A program made the translations under genes and the position numbers. 42,514 nucleotides of DNA, from the IMG/VR virus record IMGVR_UViG_3300044825_001500, positions 1 to 42,514 of that record; one strand, 5' to 3'. Below, in pieces: positions 31,559 to 38,728 of the stretch; the stretch's first letter is position 1; every line of letters begins with the position of its first letter. The notes beneath the pieces are model-generated. The model did not search any database. It worked only from the letters and a program-made list of their open reading frames with translations, and had not been told where the DNA came from. This DNA is from a virus.

Positions 31559-32245
31559 TTAAAAATCATCCAAACTAGAAGGCGGCAATTCCTCGCTAAC
31601 GTGCGCGGGGATAGGTTCTTGCTCAACCGGATCAAACGCCTGCGACTTAATAAACTGCTCTTTGTAGAACGAGTCCATATCGGCGCGCAACTCAACCGGA
31701 ACCATCGCCCAAACCTCATCAACTGCAAGCGAGCCATAATTCACGGCGGCTTTTAGTTTTACGGCCAATTCGCGCTTTGGGTTTTGTTGTGCTGGTTGTG
31801 CTGCTGGCGCTTGTGTGCGCTGCTGAGCGGGTGCATTGCCAAGTGCTGCAATAGGGTTAATAGTAATGCTCGACTTCTTGCCCTTAGAAGTCGTAATAAG
31901 CAGCGTAGTCACGTTACGAACTGCGCTCATTCCTGCAATCTGAATCCCGCCGCACTTTTCTTTACCAAAGCGAATCTCTTTATTGCGGAATAGCTCAACG
32001 GTTTCGCCAACCCATTTGTCAGGATCGCCTCCAAGTAATTCAGTCAAAACGCGACCCATGCCTTTTGATGGCTTCCACGGTTTTCCATTATCCCCATAGT
32101 AGTTGATAATTATTTTCTGCTCGCTGCCAAGATTGATATTTACGCCGCTAATGACAATTATTTTATTTGCTGCAATAAGATCATCTGCGTTTAACTGGTC
32201 GCTCTTAGGCGCAAGCGCTTGCTGTAATGCGTGTACGTTGTTCAT
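31559..32245 (-). CDS. SSB-like / recombination-associated phage protein
   Basis: 228 aa. The N-terminal ~130 residues belong to a phage family I recognise beside recombination nucleases: KSDQLNADDLI, INYYGDNGKPWKPSKGMGRVL, WVGETVELFR and GGIQIAGMSAV. A Pro/Gln/Ala-rich linker follows, then a helical part, and the protein ends in an acidic ...SSLDDF tail like the interaction tip of SSB. It probably binds ssDNA or couples the neighbouring RecE-like nuclease to annealing; it is not a recognisable RecT or Erf. Function inferred from context. Confidence 0.6.
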   Translation of the reverse strand: MNNVHALQQALAPKSDQLNADDLIAANKIIVISGVNINLGSEQKIIINYYGDNGKPWKPSKGMGRVLTELLGGDPDKWVGETVELFRNKEIRFGKEKCGGIQIAGMSAVRNVTTLLITTSKGKKSSITINPIAALGNAPAQQRTQAPAAQPAQQNPKRELAVKLKAAVNYGSLAVDEVWAMVPVELRADMDSFYKEQFIKSQAFDPVEQEPIPAHVSEELPPSSLDDF

Positions 32246-32248
32246 CGG

Positions 32249-33232
32249 TTAACCCTCAATAATTTCAATTTCATCTTCAAAACCAAATTCATAGGCGGCG
32301 CGGCCACTTGTCGGCAAATCAATAACCCCGCCACCATATCCATGCCATACGCCACTAGCCTGACACTCCTGCAACAAAGCATAAGCGCCCATGTACATAT
32401 CGCGGCCAACTTCTAATTGCTGCTTAGTGAGCTTGTATGCTTGCGGCAAGTATGGCGGCTTTTTAGATTGTGCAAGCAATACAACGCGATCAGGTGCAAC
32501 GCCAAAATGCTGCTCGTATAGATCATGCTGCAATGCCATTTTTAGCCAGTACAAGCACTTTTCAGACTGTAGGCCAAACTTTTCAGGCTTGACGTTAATA
32601 GTTGATTTTAAATCCCATATTTCGCCGTTTTTGGTTATCGTGCCATCGGGTGCCATTTCGCCAGCGGGGACTAAAATATCCCAGCGGCATTTTAATATTT
32701 CGGTAATGCAAGACACTTCGACCTGCATCTCTGGCGTGAATGTATAGCCGCCTTTTTTTAATGCGCTGCGCATCTTGATAACCATGTCGTATGCGTCAGG
32801 ATTAAGGATTATTTTCCATTCGTTTGCTGCGGCATGTTCGGCAATAATCACATCAAGAATCTGCACGTTTTCGCCAGCAGAATTCGCTTGAATAAAGGCG
32901 ATTAATTCCTCTTTCTTTTTGCCAGAAAATCCTTTGATCCCTGCATCGCGGCACCAGCCTTCTAAATCTTTACCGGTGACAAGCGCCTCAGGATACTCGC
33001 TTGCGTCAATACCGCGCGCATAAGTATCTTTAAACAATTTCGGCTCAAGCACGCAGCAATGCAAGCCTGTGCCATTAATCAACGAAGCCGACTCTTTACG
33101 CTCTGCACCAATGTACTCAGCGGGGCATGTGTCGATAATCTCGGCCATTTGCGACCCACTAGCCTGCGGAAATTCGCTAGAGTGGTAGCGTTCGTTTGAT
33201 AGTTCGGTGGATTTGTATAGGGTGGTGGTCAT
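32249..33232 (-). CDS. RecE-like exonuclease (PD-(D/E)xK)
   Basis: 327 aa. It has the exodeoxyribonuclease VIII/phage exonuclease core: GTGLHCCVLEP (residues 54-64, with the conserved His), then CRWDILVP (182-189, metal-binding Asp185) and IWDLKST (205-211, Asp207 and Lys209). An insertion around residues 85-120 looks SAP/HeH-like (DAGIKGFSGKKKEELIAFI). It would degrade one DNA strand to give ends for annealing with the adjacent SSB-like protein. Overlaps the upstream gene by one base. Confidence 0.85.
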   Translation of the reverse strand: MTTTLYKSTELSNERYHSSEFPQASGSQMAEIIDTCPAEYIGAERKESASLINGTGLHCCVLEPKLFKDTYARGIDASEYPEALVTGKDLEGWCRDAGIKGFSGKKKEELIAFIQANSAGENVQILDVIIAEHAAANEWKIILNPDAYDMVIKMRSALKKGGYTFTPEMQVEVSCITEILKCRWDILVPAGEMAPDGTITKNGEIWDLKSTINVKPEKFGLQSEKCLYWLKMALQHDLYEQHFGVAPDRVVLLAQSKKPPYLPQAYKLTKQQLEVGRDMYMGAYALLQECQASGVWHGYGGGVIDLPTSGRAAYEFGFEDEIEIIEG

Positions 33233-33528
33233 TACGCAACACCCCCATCATGCCCAATAGCAAGTAGCTGCTGAATTTTGTCTTCAAGCTGCGTGATTTT
33301 AACGTGATGATTTGCGCGCTCGGTTTTGATTTGTTCTTCAATTGAAGAAATCATTGCTTTTATGGCGTCACCGTCAGGCATAGTAAAGCTTACGGTGGTT
33401 TTGCCCAAGCATGGGTAACCAGAACTAGATGCATCGTGCCCAAATAGAACTAAATCATCACTGTATGGATCTGCGTGAATAAATCTATCTAGCGTTACCA
33501 CCTCGCCCGATTTCGGTATATTTTTCAT
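33232..33528 (-). CDS. Hypothetical protein
   Basis: 98 aa. I use the ATG at 33528, eight bases after AGGA, rather than the ATG two codons earlier. The N-terminal half is beta-like (GEVVTLDRFIHADPYSDDLVLFG); the C-terminal half is a coiled coil (SSIEEQIKTERANHHVKITQLEDKIQQL). Not recognised. Its upstream region contains the repeat shared with the window start. Confidence 0.6.
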   Translation of the reverse strand: MKNIPKSGEVVTLDRFIHADPYSDDLVLFGHDASSSGYPCLGKTTVSFTMPDGDAIKAMISSIEEQIKTERANHHVKITQLEDKIQQLLAIGHDGGVA

Positions 33529-33578
33529 AATCATTTTCCTGTCAGTTAATTAATATTGAGCCCAAAGCATAACCCCAT

Positions 33579-33620
33579 AAATCTATATTTGCAACACTTT
33601 CGCGGCATTTATTTTTAATC
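33579..33620. repeat. Promoter-proximal repeat shared with positions 68-112
   Basis: About 40 bp closely matching 68-112: both contain CTATATTTGCAACA followed by TTT, a G-rich triplet region and CATTTATTTT. On the - strand each gives a TTGCAA -35-like box (33589-33594 here) upstream of a leftward gene start. The element overlaps the 3' end of the helicase gene. Confidence 0.6.
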
Positions 33621-35477
33621 TTCAACCTCCCTTCCGCTGCGAAACGATTTCTTAGCAATAATCGAAAACCCTTTATCATTCTTGCGGTGTGTAATCTTCG
33701 CCGGAATGTCAAACATGGCCAAATGGCTGGCTAGCGATAGTATTGGGGTGCGCACATTTATGCCGCGTGTAATTCCATACTGACGCGGGCAGTGATCACC
33801 TAAAAACTTAGCCCACTTAGCTTTCACCCATGCCTCACGCGACATAGGATCAAGGATTTCTTTGGCTACATCGCCGTTTTCTAGCTGATATTCGGCGACT
33901 ATTTTCTTGCGGTCTTTGCTTAATCTGATTGTTCCGTTAACAACAACCTGCCAGTCGTCATCGGTATAATGCTTGCCACTCAAATTTGCATTAGGATCAA
34001 CTAACACATGGTCACACTCACGGCATGAGCGCGCCACCTTATCGTTTTCAGTTCCGCACTTTTCGCATATCTTTGACGACCAGAAAAAACCGCATCGGCC
34101 ATCTTTATCGAGTTTGTCCCCCGTCCTATTTATGCATCGGCGCGCAAATTTACTATTTTCACATTCGCATCGTGGGCATAAAATTATTTCGTCTTTACGC
34201 TTGGCTTTTTCAAGCTGCGCTACCTCAAGTATAGGATCATTAAACAAATGCCCGATTGATTCCATTGTCGAGGAATAATCTAGCACTAGCGCATCGGTCT
34301 TGGTCATGCCAAGGTCAACATGCTTTTGTTTCAATAATCGAATTGCACGGCCAATAAGCTGTATTAATAGCGTTAAACTTCCTATTTTGCGCAGGATTAC
34401 GATTGTATCTATTGACGGAATATTAACCCCTACAGTCCAGCATCCAATTTGCAAAACGTATTTTATTTTCCCAGTATCGCAACCTTCTTTTATGATTTTC
34501 CGCTGCTTATGCTTGGTCGATTCGGTAATCATGGCATAGCTATTTTCAGGCAGGAATCGTGCGACTTCTTTCATGTGCTTTGATCCTGCGCAGGTAATCA
34601 AAACCACATTTCTATTTGCGGTTAGCTTGACAACCTCATCAATAATCGTTTTCGTCAAGTCTTCGTTTTCGAGTGCAATTTTCTGCATCTCGTCCAACTG
34701 TTCTTTGGTTAGATCTGCTGTGCCATCTATGCCGCTTGGCTCAACAGATGAAAAGTCATACTGTAAGTCATCATCGTGACCAGTACCGAAAACAGGCGCA
34801 TGCACAAATCCCATCTCGACAAGCTGCCACATATCAATTTTGAATATTTCTTTCTTCCAGAACTTGCCTTTGATTGGCTCGATTCCGCGAAAAGGTGAGC
34901 CTGTATAGCCAATAATTCGCAGCTTTGGATTGCGTCGATATAGTTCGGCAAAAATGCGCATGTACTGGCTTTCAGGATCATCGTAGCTGCACTGATGGCA
35001 CTCATCGACAAGAACCAAGTCAAACACTTTATCTCGAAGCGTATGCTCTTCGTCTTCCTTTCCAGCAACCCCCTCGCTAAACAACGAGCGGCAAACAGTG
35101 CCCTCGCTGCCAACAATCACAGGGTATTTGGTTTTTTTAAGTCCAACGCTTGCGGAAAAAATACTGTTACGAACCGCGCCAGTGCCATCTCTGCCGACAG
35201 TCCACATTTCATCGCTGTTCTGTTCTACAAGCTCGCCAGTGCGCGCAATACTCAAGATACGCAATTGCTGCCTGCCAGTGTCCGCTGCGATCTGTTGTGC
35301 GCGCTTTGCTATCATTGCCATCATGATAGTTTTTCCAGCCGACACGCTAGCATAAATATAAGCAGGCTCTGTGCTGGCTCTAATATGCTCAACGGTTTTT
35401 TCGTAGCAATCCCATTGATAATCGTATGGGGTAACCGGCAAAAACCAATCTGCCTTCCTGTCCAGAATAGAATTCAT
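33615..35477 (-). CDS. SF2 DNA helicase with C-terminal zinc ribbons
   Basis: 620 aa. Helicase motifs are complete: SVSAGKT (44-50), VDECH (157-161), TGSPFRG (about 195-201), IGCWTVGVNIPSIDT (motif V region) and QLIGRAIRL (motif VI). Then come several Cys pairs forming zinc ribbons (CPRCECENSKFARRC, CEKCGTENDKVARSCREC) and a C-terminal domain of unknown role. Such phage UvsW/RecG-like helicases remodel forks or start replication. The gene follows the repressor gene closely. Confidence 0.9.
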   Translation of the reverse strand: MNSILDRKADWFLPVTPYDYQWDCYEKTVEHIRASTEPAYIYASVSAGKTIMMAMIAKRAQQIAADTGRQQLRILSIARTGELVEQNSDEMWTVGRDGTGAVRNSIFSASVGLKKTKYPVIVGSEGTVCRSLFSEGVAGKEDEEHTLRDKVFDLVLVDECHQCSYDDPESQYMRIFAELYRRNPKLRIIGYTGSPFRGIEPIKGKFWKKEIFKIDMWQLVEMGFVHAPVFGTGHDDDLQYDFSSVEPSGIDGTADLTKEQLDEMQKIALENEDLTKTIIDEVVKLTANRNVVLITCAGSKHMKEVARFLPENSYAMITESTKHKQRKIIKEGCDTGKIKYVLQIGCWTVGVNIPSIDTIVILRKIGSLTLLIQLIGRAIRLLKQKHVDLGMTKTDALVLDYSSTMESIGHLFNDPILEVAQLEKAKRKDEIILCPRCECENSKFARRCINRTGDKLDKDGRCGFFWSSKICEKCGTENDKVARSCRECDHVLVDPNANLSGKHYTDDDWQVVVNGTIRLSKDRKKIVAEYQLENGDVAKEILDPMSREAWVKAKWAKFLGDHCPRQYGITRGINVRTPILSLASHLAMFDIPAKITHRKNDKGFSIIAKKSFRSGREVED

Positions 35478-35480
35478 TAG

Positions 35481-35777
35481 CTACTCCTTGCAAACCCAAT
35501 CGATGTCTCGCAGGTCGGGGCGCAACATTTTGCGAGAAAATCCCGCCTTTTTTACTTCCTTTATTCGACAAAACTCTGTTGCTGCCTCTTGGCTTATTTT
35601 CTTTCGTGATTTCATGTTGCGTATAGTGCTGTAGTTAATGCCTGATTTTTCTGAAAGCCAAATAGCTGGAAATGCGCTAAAAAAATCATTGGTAACTTTT
35701 TTTATTCTTCCGCTTATCTCTAAGTCTGGCTTGCTGTGTGTATTTGCGCGAATTAGTGCGCGAGTGTATTTTATCAT
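35481..35777 (-). CDS. YdaS/Cro-like helix-turn-helix regulator
   Basis: 98 aa from ATG 35777 (longer starts possible). It has a C-terminal KKAGFSRKMLRPDLRDIDW motif, the hallmark of the YdaS/Cro-like family, preceded by a helix-turn-helix around WLSEKSGINYSTIRNMKSRK. Such proteins repress early phage promoters. The divergent region at 3000-3540 and the gene's own promoter are candidate targets. No integrase accompanies it, so a lysogenic life style is not shown. Confidence 0.75.
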   Translation of the reverse strand: MIKYTRALIRANTHSKPDLEISGRIKKVTNDFFSAFPAIWLSEKSGINYSTIRNMKSRKKISQEAATEFCRIKEVKKAGFSRKMLRPDLRDIDWVCKE

Positions 35778-35809
35778 TGGCCGCCCCGTATGCATTTGGT
35801 AGAAATGCA

Positions 35810-35838
35810 ATTATTTAGCTTTTGCGTCAAATTAGCAA
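35810..35838 (-). promoter_or_regulatory. Leftward promoter for the regulator-helicase operon
   Basis: On the - strand TTGCTA (35833-35838), a 17-bp spacer and AATAAT (35810-35815). It lies 33 bp upstream of the regulator ATG. The GTTGC context of its -35 resembles the leftward promoters near 77-82 and 33589-33594. Confidence 0.55.
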
Positions 35839-35898
35839 CCTTTCTTTTAATTAAAAAGCCACAATGAGTGGCCAAGATTAAAGGATGTTGATGTTTTT

Positions 35899-36207
35899 CT
35901 AGTCACCAGAGCTATTGAATAAATGGTCTTCCTCACTTTCGATATCGCTTCCAGCAATTTCATTTGCGTCAAAAATCGCTTTTTGATGACCGCCAATTTG
36001 CTCAGTCTTTGCCTCGGTGCAAACCATAAATACCTTTATACTAGCAGGTATTTGCTCAATTGCCGCATCACTAGCATAGCCCTCGTTGATCACCAGCACA
36101 TTTTTATGATACTGCATAGCAATCGCGGCACTGATAATATCAATCGCTTTGTGACGATCTACCCCAGTTATTCCGCTTAGGCATATTTTATGGATTTCTC
36201 TGTTCAT
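35899..36207 (-). CDS. Hypothetical protein
   Basis: 102 aa, AAAGGA seven bases upstream of ATG 36207. It looks like a compact alpha/beta protein: strand KICLSGITG, helix HKAIDIISAAIAMQY, strand KNVLVINEGY, strand IKVFMVCTEA. The acidic tail (GSDIESEEDHLF) is likely flexible. Not recognised. Last leftward phage-type gene before the attC cluster is entered. Confidence 0.65.
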   Translation of the reverse strand: MNREIHKICLSGITGVDRHKAIDIISAAIAMQYHKNVLVINEGYASDAAIEQIPASIKVFMVCTEAKTEQIGGHQKAIFDANEIAGSDIESEEDHLFNSSGD

Positions 36208-36444
36208 TTTTGGTTCCTTTGTTATTTAAAAAATCTATTGTGTTTCTATGATTAATAGCTCAATTGGAAATACACGGCCCGTATATTTCCGAGCTATTTT
36301 ATTTCTTGATTTTGTCGCTTAAATCACACGCAACATTTGTAAGTATTTGATTTATAAACAATCGCAAAAAATAAAAACTGGAAATAAAAGTTCTGGGCCG
36401 TTGAATAAACTGTTACATGCTGCCTGTGATAGCGCAGCAGTTAA
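36208..36444. other. Non-coding spacer with a large imperfect palindrome
   Basis: 237 bp, AT-rich, no gene seen. At 36254-36298 a palindrome has arms AATAGCTC/GAGCTATT and GGAAATA/TATTTCC, separated only by a 4-nt bulge. Near 36405-36446 a short hairpin, GCTGC-N10-GCAGC, leads into GTTAATT at the stop of the first cassette gene, which may be a degenerate attC end. It marks the boundary between the phage core and the cassette cluster. Confidence 0.5.
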
Positions 36445-36711
36445 TTAAATGCGGGTAATGCGGGTGTAGCCAGACTCAAATGCATCGGCTGGTGAAAATG
36501 ATTTATAACCATCTTCATACACAACGTAGTAACCGCCAGCTTTAGGATTATGCTTGTCTCGCCAACCGCAAGTAACTTGAATCGGGCTATAGTCCTCTTC
36601 CTCAAAACTCAAAAGCCATTGGTTGCCATCTACAGAAATATCTTTTATTTTTAACGCCCATACTTTTTTGTGGCACTGGTACTTCGGCATTTCACACTGT
36701 ACTTCGCTCAT
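36445..36711 (-). CDS. Phage-type small protein, first unit of the cassette cluster
   Basis: 88 aa. I recognise the sequence type as a widespread phage protein: MPKYQCHKKVWALKIK at residues 8-23, then YSPIQV, KHNPKAGGYYVVYEDGYKSFSPADAF and a C-terminal GYTRI. Function unknown. Its TAA lies in a GTTAATT sequence resembling an attC R' end, and its start is 40 nt from attC1. It therefore occupies a cassette-like unit in the same reversed orientation as the others. Confidence 0.75.
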   Translation of the reverse strand: MSEVQCEMPKYQCHKKVWALKIKDISVDGNQWLLSFEEEDYSPIQVTCGWRDKHNPKAGGYYVVYEDGYKSFSPADAFESGYTRITRI

Positions 36712-36750
36712 GGTAATAATCTCACTTGGTTAAATTAAACCTGCTACAAC

Positions 36751-36826
36751 ATGTAACAAGTCGTTGGTACATCGTTCGCTTTGCTCACTGGATGCGCTTC
36801 GCGCACCGCACAACTCGGCGTTATGC
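36751..36826 (+). repeat. attC-like site 1
   Basis: R'' ATGTAAC (36751-36757), spacer AAGTC, L'' GTTGGT..., central stem-loop TGCGC-TTC-GCGCA, L' GCACAAC, spacer TCGGC, R' GTTATGC (36820-36826). L'' has one extra G after GTT relative to L', the extrahelical base that sets + strand polarity. Nearly identical to sites 3 and 10. Confidence 0.85.
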
Positions 36827-37000
36827 TGCCCTTACATTTCCGGCATATGGTGCATATTCAATTTCAAATAGTGCAACGGTTCCGCAGTGTGGGCACTTTT
36901 TTCTGTGCTCACTGCCTTCACCAGCGTTTCCCCATTCGCATTCATATTGAATCAACTCATCACATTCTTCATTTGGGCAAAACAATTCTACTTCTAACAT
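36821..37000 (-). CDS. Cassette gene: small zinc-ribbon protein
   Basis: 59 aa. Two Cys pairs: FCPNEECDE (C8, C13) and KKCPHCGTVA (C36, C39), a typical zinc ribbon. The TAA lies inside R' of attC1 (GTTATGC), and the ATG overlaps the stop of an upstream 25-codon leader (TAATG). It has its own GGAGG in the shared GGAGGTTTCAAT leader. Role unknown; such ribbons often bind nucleic acid or a host protein. Confidence 0.7.
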   Translation of the reverse strand: MLEVELFCPNEECDELIQYECEWGNAGEGSEHRKKCPHCGTVALFEIEYAPYAGNVRAA

Positions 37001-37077
37001 TATTGAAACCTCCGTTCAACACTACCATCGGGTATTTCTTTCATTCTTTCAATGCAGTCGCCCAACATTAAATTCAA
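37000..37077 (-). pseudogene. Remnant of a DNA methyltransferase N-terminus, coupled leader peptide
   Basis: 25 codons from TTG 37077 (or ATG 37068), with a perfect AGGAGG at 37086-37091. It reads LNLMLGDCIERMKEIPDGSV and then VERRFQ and stop. The LGDCxExMKEIPDGSV stretch is the classic opening of beta-class N6-adenine/N4-cytosine methyltransferases, where a DPPY motif should follow; here it is cut off and joined to the common cassette leader. Its TAA overlaps the next ATG. Confidence 0.65.
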
Positions 37078-37100
37078 AATTAAATCCTCCTAAACCCTAT

Positions 37101-37178
37101 TTATAACAAGGCAATCAAACACCACTCGCCTTGCTCGTTCGACACCGCTTCGCGGTGCGGTTTATCGCTGCGTTATGT
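37101..37178 (+). repeat. attC-like site 2
   Basis: R'' TTATAAC (37101-37107) ... central CACCGC-TTCG-CGGTG stem ... R' GTTATGT (37172-37178). The arms pair as GCAAT[C]AAAC against GCGATAAAC with an extra C on the left arm, giving + polarity. Different in sequence from sites 1/3/10 but the same architecture. Confidence 0.85.
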
Positions 37179-37181
37179 TCA

Positions 37182-37343
37182 TTAAGGTTTCCAGCACTGA
37201 ATACAAAAAACTATTTTCTTTTTGAATTTCATTGCATCTTTTCGAGTTCTTGCCGTGGTTTTGTGGCCGCACTTTAAATACAGCTTCCAATGACCATCCG
37301 GCCAGTCCTTTTCGTATTTCTCAACCTCTACATAGCCAAGCAT
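37182..37343 (-). CDS. Cassette gene: small Cys-containing protein
   Basis: 53 aa from ATG 37343 in the leader GATGGAGGTTTCAATG. It has KCGHK and a terminal FCIQCWKP, suggesting a zinc knuckle (C-x2-H and C-x2-C), with a basic middle (TARTRKDAMKFKKK). The stop is four bases beyond R' of attC2. An 80-aa frame starting inside attC3 is rejected as its start codon lies in the recombination site. Confidence 0.65.
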   Translation of the reverse strand: MLGYVEVEKYEKDWPDGHWKLYLKCGHKTTARTRKDAMKFKKKIVFCIQCWKP

Positions 37344-37361
37344 TGAAACCTCCATCAATAA

Positions 37362-37439
37362 ATATAACCAGTCGTTGGTACATCGTTCGCTTTGCTCACT
37401 GGACAACGCTTCGCGTTGCCGCACAACTCAACGTTATGA
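37362..37439 (+). repeat. attC-like site 3
   Basis: R'' ATATAAC (37362-37368), CAGTC, GTTGGT... CAACGC-TTC-GCGTTG central stem, GCACAAC, TCAAC, R' GTTATGA (37433-37439). Shares almost its whole body with sites 1 and 10. Confidence 0.85.
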
Positions 37440-37712
37440 CTACCGCAGTTCAGGCTCAACCCAAAGCTGCTCAGCTGTGTATGCTGATTGAATGAGCTTC
37501 GCCATATCTATAATTCCGTAGCCTTCTTCGTGTGTGCCTCTGCATGGGTAAGCAATCACACGCATCACATTTCTAAGCCGCAAATTTTCCGCGTGAAGCT
37601 CAAGAATATCTGCCCGCGCATCCTCAAAAGCAAATTGCTTTGCAGCATCACTTTGGTTTGTGGCCATTGCCTTGGGGTCGCACTTTATCCATTGTTCAAT
37701 TGTTCTTTTCAT
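37440..37712 (-). CDS. Cassette gene: hypothetical helical protein
   Basis: 90 aa, GGAG upstream of ATG 37712. The N-terminal two thirds look helical (SDAAKQFAFEDARADILELHAENLRLRNVM, seen as two helices), followed by CRGTHEEGYGIIDMAKLIQSAYTAEQLW. Resembles small phage accessory proteins. The TAG directly abuts R' of attC3 and the start is 22 nt from attC4, so the gene fills its cassette. Confidence 0.65.
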   Translation of the reverse strand: MKRTIEQWIKCDPKAMATNQSDAAKQFAFEDARADILELHAENLRLRNVMRVIAYPCRGTHEEGYGIIDMAKLIQSAYTAEQLWVEPELR

Positions 37713-37734
37713 GATTCTTTACTCCGGTAGTTGG

Positions 37735-37818
37735 TCATAACAAGGCGTATCATCCGACGCGGCATGAGTGTGCCTTGTATTATTTCCGCAATGGCGCGGC
37801 TGTACATTGGCGTTATGT
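37735..37818 (+). repeat. attC-like site 4
   Basis: R'' TCATAAC (37735-37741), spacer AAGGC ... R' GTTATGT (37812-37818). The body is longer and less palindromic than in sites 1-3, but core sites and spacing are kept. Confidence 0.7.
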
Positions 37819-37974
37819 TTTCAAGCTGGCAAAACATCCAAGCAGCACAATTTTAAAAAGCTCCGGCTTGTCTCGGTGCCAGTTTGTTAATGTTTGCGCG
37901 CTCTGGCCTGTTAGTTGCTGAACTTGAAGCAGGCTTTTTAGTCCTGCCTCTTTTGCTTGTTGGCTAGGTGTCAT
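37813..37974 (-). CDS. Cassette operon gene 5: small HTH protein
   Basis: 53 aa. It matches a small phage DNA-binding family: TPSQQAKEAGLKSLLQVQQL with TGQSAQTLTNWHRDKPELF forms a helix-turn-helix in which NWHRDKPELF is the recognition-helix end. The TAA lies in R' of attC4. The start overlaps the stop of the Lar-like gene (ATGA). As the only DNA-binding protein of this five-gene unit it is a good candidate to act on the paired repeats at 38667-38707. Confidence 0.75.
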   Translation of the reverse strand: MTPSQQAKEAGLKSLLQVQQLTGQSAQTLTNWHRDKPELFKIVLLGCFASLKT

Positions 37975-38147
37975 TTTCTTTTATTCCATCTTGCTACCGC
38001 ATTACTTAAGCTGTTTTCTGGGCCAGTTCTACAGTTGCATTGACTGCACCAAATCTTCCAGCTATTAGACTTTCCATCTGCCGCTGTTGCCTTTTGTTTT
38101 TTTGGATCATTGCACCCGCAAAAAGGGCAGCATAATAATTCAACCAT
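37971..38147 (-). CDS. Cassette operon gene 4: Lar-like restriction alleviation protein
   Basis: 58 aa from ATG 38147 (AGGTGA upstream). Lar family layout: LLCCPFCGC with Cys pair, a short variable loop, WKIWCSQCNCRTG with the second Cys pair, and the typical ending SNAVARWNKR. Lar proteins of Rac prophage and phages modulate type I restriction-modification to protect incoming DNA. Zinc binding by the four Cys is expected. Coupled to the downstream HTH gene by ATGA. Confidence 0.85.
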   Translation of the reverse strand: MVELLCCPFCGCNDPKKQKATAADGKSNSWKIWCSQCNCRTGPENSLSNAVARWNKRK

Positions 38148-38160
38148 ATAAATCACCTAC

Positions 38161-38313
38161 TCACATATCATTAGGGGCTATTTCAGCCTGCTCATATACT
38201 TGAGCCTCAATAAGTTTTTCAGCGGTAGATTTGCTCATTGGCTCCGTTAGTCTCCAGCCGCCACTCTCAATTGTTTCTTGCTGCCAGTATCTAATCCTTA
38301 CAATTTCTGTCAT
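38161..38313 (-). CDS. Cassette operon gene 3: hypothetical protein
   Basis: 50 aa from ATG 38313 (GGAG upstream), overlapping the upstream stop as ATGA. Sequence: strand-rich start (EIVRIRYWQQETIESGGWRL), then a helix (KSTAEKLIEAQVYEQ). No Cys and no membrane segment. Similar short proteins (RYWxxEtxxSGGWR...) occur in phages without known role. Confidence 0.6.
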   Translation of the reverse strand: MTEIVRIRYWQQETIESGGWRLTEPMSKSTAEKLIEAQVYEQAEIAPNDM

Positions 38314-38459
38314 TGCGTAAACTCCAGATATATATCTATGCAAATTCTAGCCGCACAACATTGTGAAAGGCTTTTAATAGCCCTCTCTTTCTCTATTAAA
38401 GAGATTCCATCAGCCTTTAAAGAGGCCTTTACAGCCTCCCATATTTTTTCTTTTCTCAT
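38310..38459 (-). CDS. Cassette operon gene 2: hypothetical helical protein
   Basis: 49 aa, too short to be noticed easily. It overlaps the upstream gene (ATGA) and the downstream gene (ATGA). Mostly helical and basic (RKEKIWEAVKASLKADGISL, EKERAIKSLSQCCAARICID). GGCGG stands before the start. The perfect coupling on both sides supports it. Confidence 0.6.
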   Translation of the reverse strand: MRKEKIWEAVKASLKADGISLIEKERAIKSLSQCCAARICIDIYLEFTQ

Positions 38460-38626
38460 GCCGCCTCCGCTATCATTTTGTCTAACTTTGCAATGTTTGC
38501 GCGAATGTGTGCAATTTCTTCTTTGTTTTGCAAGTCTGCTGAGTAAGAAAGCTCTTTATTCAAAGATTTAACATGTTCTTTTTTTGCTGCTTCAATTTTT
38601 GCTACTTGGTTTTTAGTGATTTGCAT
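38456..38626 (-). CDS. Cassette operon gene 1: small coiled-coil protein
   Basis: 56 aa, GAGG upstream of ATG 38626. Lys/Glu/Ala-rich and probably one or two long helices (ITKNQVAKIEAAKKEHVKSL, EEIAHIRANIAKLDKMIAEA). First gene after the promoter at 38659-38686. Its stop overlaps the next start (ATGA). Confidence 0.65.
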   Translation of the reverse strand: MQITKNQVAKIEAAKKEHVKSLNKELSYSADLQNKEEIAHIRANIAKLDKMIAEAA

Positions 38627-38658
38627 TTTCTTATCCTCGTTTGTGTTTGTGTGTTGTT

Positions 38659-38707
38659 AGTATATCAAACTATTTGAAGGAATCAAGCTTTATTTAAAAC
38701 TATTTGA
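38659..38707 (-). promoter_or_regulatory. Promoter with paired operator-like repeats for the five-gene cassette
   Basis: On the - strand TTGATT (38681-38686), a 16-bp spacer and TATACT (38659-38664), with TG one base upstream of the -10 (extended). The 11-mer AAACTATTTGA occurs twice in direct orientation, 38667-38677 (between -10 and -35) and 38697-38707 (upstream of -35), 30 bp apart, about three helical turns. A repressor bound at both would block the promoter. Confidence 0.7.
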
Positions 38708-38728
38708 GAAATATGGCTTTGTAGCAAA

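Noticed and set aside
34727-35116. Alternative minus-strand frame inside the SF2 helicase gene
   Set aside because: Shadow frame; the helicase frame has all motifs uninterrupted.
36726-38571. Plus-strand frames in the cassette cluster (e.g. 36726-36950, 37232-37495, 38278-38571) that would give genes in normal orientation to attC
   Set aside because: They run through attC sites or well-coupled minus-strand genes, lack ribosome-binding sites and show no protein-like motifs; the minus-strand set has tight stops at R', good leaders and recognisable families.
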